This document shows, one piece after another, positions 7,001 to 7,034 of a stretch of DNA of 7,034 nucleotides. A model generated the notes under the pieces. It was not told the DNA's origin and ran no database searches. It was given only the letters and a program-made list of their open reading frames with translations. A program made the position numbers and the translations under genes. The stretch is taken from assembly GCA_021795275.1 (NCBI GenBank), contig JAJYPO010000115.1, forward strand, positions 1 through 7,034. The letters are read 5' to 3'. The stretch comes from Nitrospirota bacterium (lineage in GTDB: Bacteria > Nitrospirota_A > Leptospirillia > Leptospirillales > Leptospirillaceae). How positions within the stretch are numbered: position 1 is the stretch's first letter; each line of letters begins with the position of its first letter.

Positions 7001-7034
7001 AAAGGCGTCGACGGAGATCCTGAAGACGGAGTAA
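4034..7034 (-). CDS. Heavy-metal efflux RND pump, CzcA-like, N terminus beyond window edge
   Basis: Inner-membrane proton-driven RND transporter that exports metal ions through a tripartite complex with a membrane-fusion protein and an outer-membrane channel. 999 residues are visible; the frame is open to the right edge with no stop, so the first ATG inside (6901) is not the real start. The visible N terminus SVDAFPDVSPVSVTVLTEAPGLSP matches the start of the first periplasmic domain, leaving about 30 residues and most of helix 1 outside. Eleven of 12 membrane helices are seen. Helix 4 carries MVDASIVMAEN, with the proton-relay Asp at visible residue 373. Landmarks SQPIEERIDEMVSG, RPVLMTALVGAIG and STGTGANIQRPLA with VVGGLVSS near the C terminus resemble CzcA (Co/Zn/Cd type). 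CusA differs there: as I recall it has GVAAEFG where this protein has GVAIQNG. Divalent-cation export is therefore more likely than Cu/Ag, but specificity is unproven. The usual partner genes are not in the window. Confidence 0.95.
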   Translation of the reverse strand, partial: YSVFRISVDAFPDVSPVSVTVLTEAPGLSPLEVEQQITYTIETAMNGLPGVRRVRSKTLFGLSAVTVVFSGSSEVYRARTMVSERLATLQGLLPAGARPVMGAVSTPTGNLFRYTLAGSDDLMKLRTLQDWTVKRALLSTRGVASVLSYGGFVKSYYVVVDPYRLDGFHLSLQDVTRALASNNENVGGGYLDRGGEYYLIRGLGRIGGRRDIESVVVAERKGVPVLVRDVADVEVRPEVRRGNALLDDREVVKGTVVMLRGENALKTLSRIEKKVSEVNRTLLPPGIRIAPYYNEGPLIRHAFRTVIHSLVEGGILVILVLGLFLGRFWASFVVAAGLPLSILLTFFVMRGIHLTADLMSLGGIVIGIGMMVDASIVMAENIERLSVMMPEVSREERIVEAAAEIVKPVFFAIMIIVVVFVPILFLPGMPGKMFAPMGMSIIVALLLSLLVALSFVPSLMSLDPSRTPGDHGEWLTRNLERFYAPLLDRILAHRTWVLLSGVAAISLAAFLLARTGTEFIPVLDEGSVLIIADLWPSASLSETTEASRVIDRIVRSYPEVVLTQSRIGRAQSGTDTDVTSHMEIYVRLKKRSLWPKGMSKRRLVEEMSRRLNETLPSVSFDFSQPIEERIDEMVSGAKAQVAVKVLSDNLDLLTSYSGRLAALIRTVRGTRDVTVQRITGQPYIDIRIDRQAISQYGLNVSDVLRVIRMGIGPEGLTTTILKGVRRIHLHVRFPREIRNSVARMKTILLTTPRGVSVPLGQLVHFSEVTGPFRIYHEGGSRLIMVQFNISGRATSHVVAEVERKVSARLPPPLGLHLSVGGEFENTNLTMDRLRLLVPVVLMGIFLLLMWNFGSLGYTLLILLNIPFSLVGGVVALKAFGEFLSIPASVGFIALFGVAIQNGVLLLSFAKEEEGKGRLPREAIRSAALRRIRPVLMTALVGAIGILPLLLSTGTGANIQRPLAAVVVGGLVSSTAMTLLVLPAVYDLVFSRRSFLRPAR

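Overview
The window is a compact block of six genes, all on the minus strand, with no RNA gene, mobile element or CRISPR array that I could recognise. It comes from a diderm (Gram-negative type) bacterium with a fairly GC-rich genome. The evidence is an Mla/MCE phospholipid-transport system, an RND-type efflux pump and a secreted Spy/ZraP-like protein, all of which need a periplasm and outer membrane. I cannot assign a genus from sequence alone.

In transcription order (right to left): (1) 7034-4034, a heavy-metal efflux RND pump of CzcA/CusA type, missing about 30 N-terminal residues beyond the window edge. (2) 4033-3904, a 130-nt intergenic region, the only real gap, with a weak promoter candidate, two overlapping hairpins and a strong ribosome binding site. 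(3) 3903-3409, a small exported protein rich in His and Met with two LTxxQ motifs (Spy/CpxP/ZraP/CnrX superfamily). (4) 3401-2484, endonuclease IV (nfo), with a TTG start and a perfect 11-bp inverted repeat in its first codons. (5) 2494-1712, mlaE permease. (6) 1715-987, mlaF ATPase. (7) 973-1, mlaD-type MCE protein, cut at the left edge very near its C terminus, with four helical repeats at an exact 34-residue period.

The last five genes are tightly packed (gaps or overlaps of +7, -11, -4 and +13 nt) and very likely share a transcript. The pump may be co-transcribed with them or separated by the candidate promoter in the 130-nt gap. The pump and the His/Met-rich protein fit a periplasmic metal-handling role. 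MlaE, MlaF and MlaD form the inner-membrane part of a retrograde or anterograde phospholipid transporter. Endonuclease IV repairs abasic and oxidised DNA sites. A shared theme of envelope, metal or oxidative stress is an inference. The individual families are all known; what stands out is the gene combination, the structured leader of the spy-like gene, the hairpin at the start of nfo and the regular MCE repeat array.
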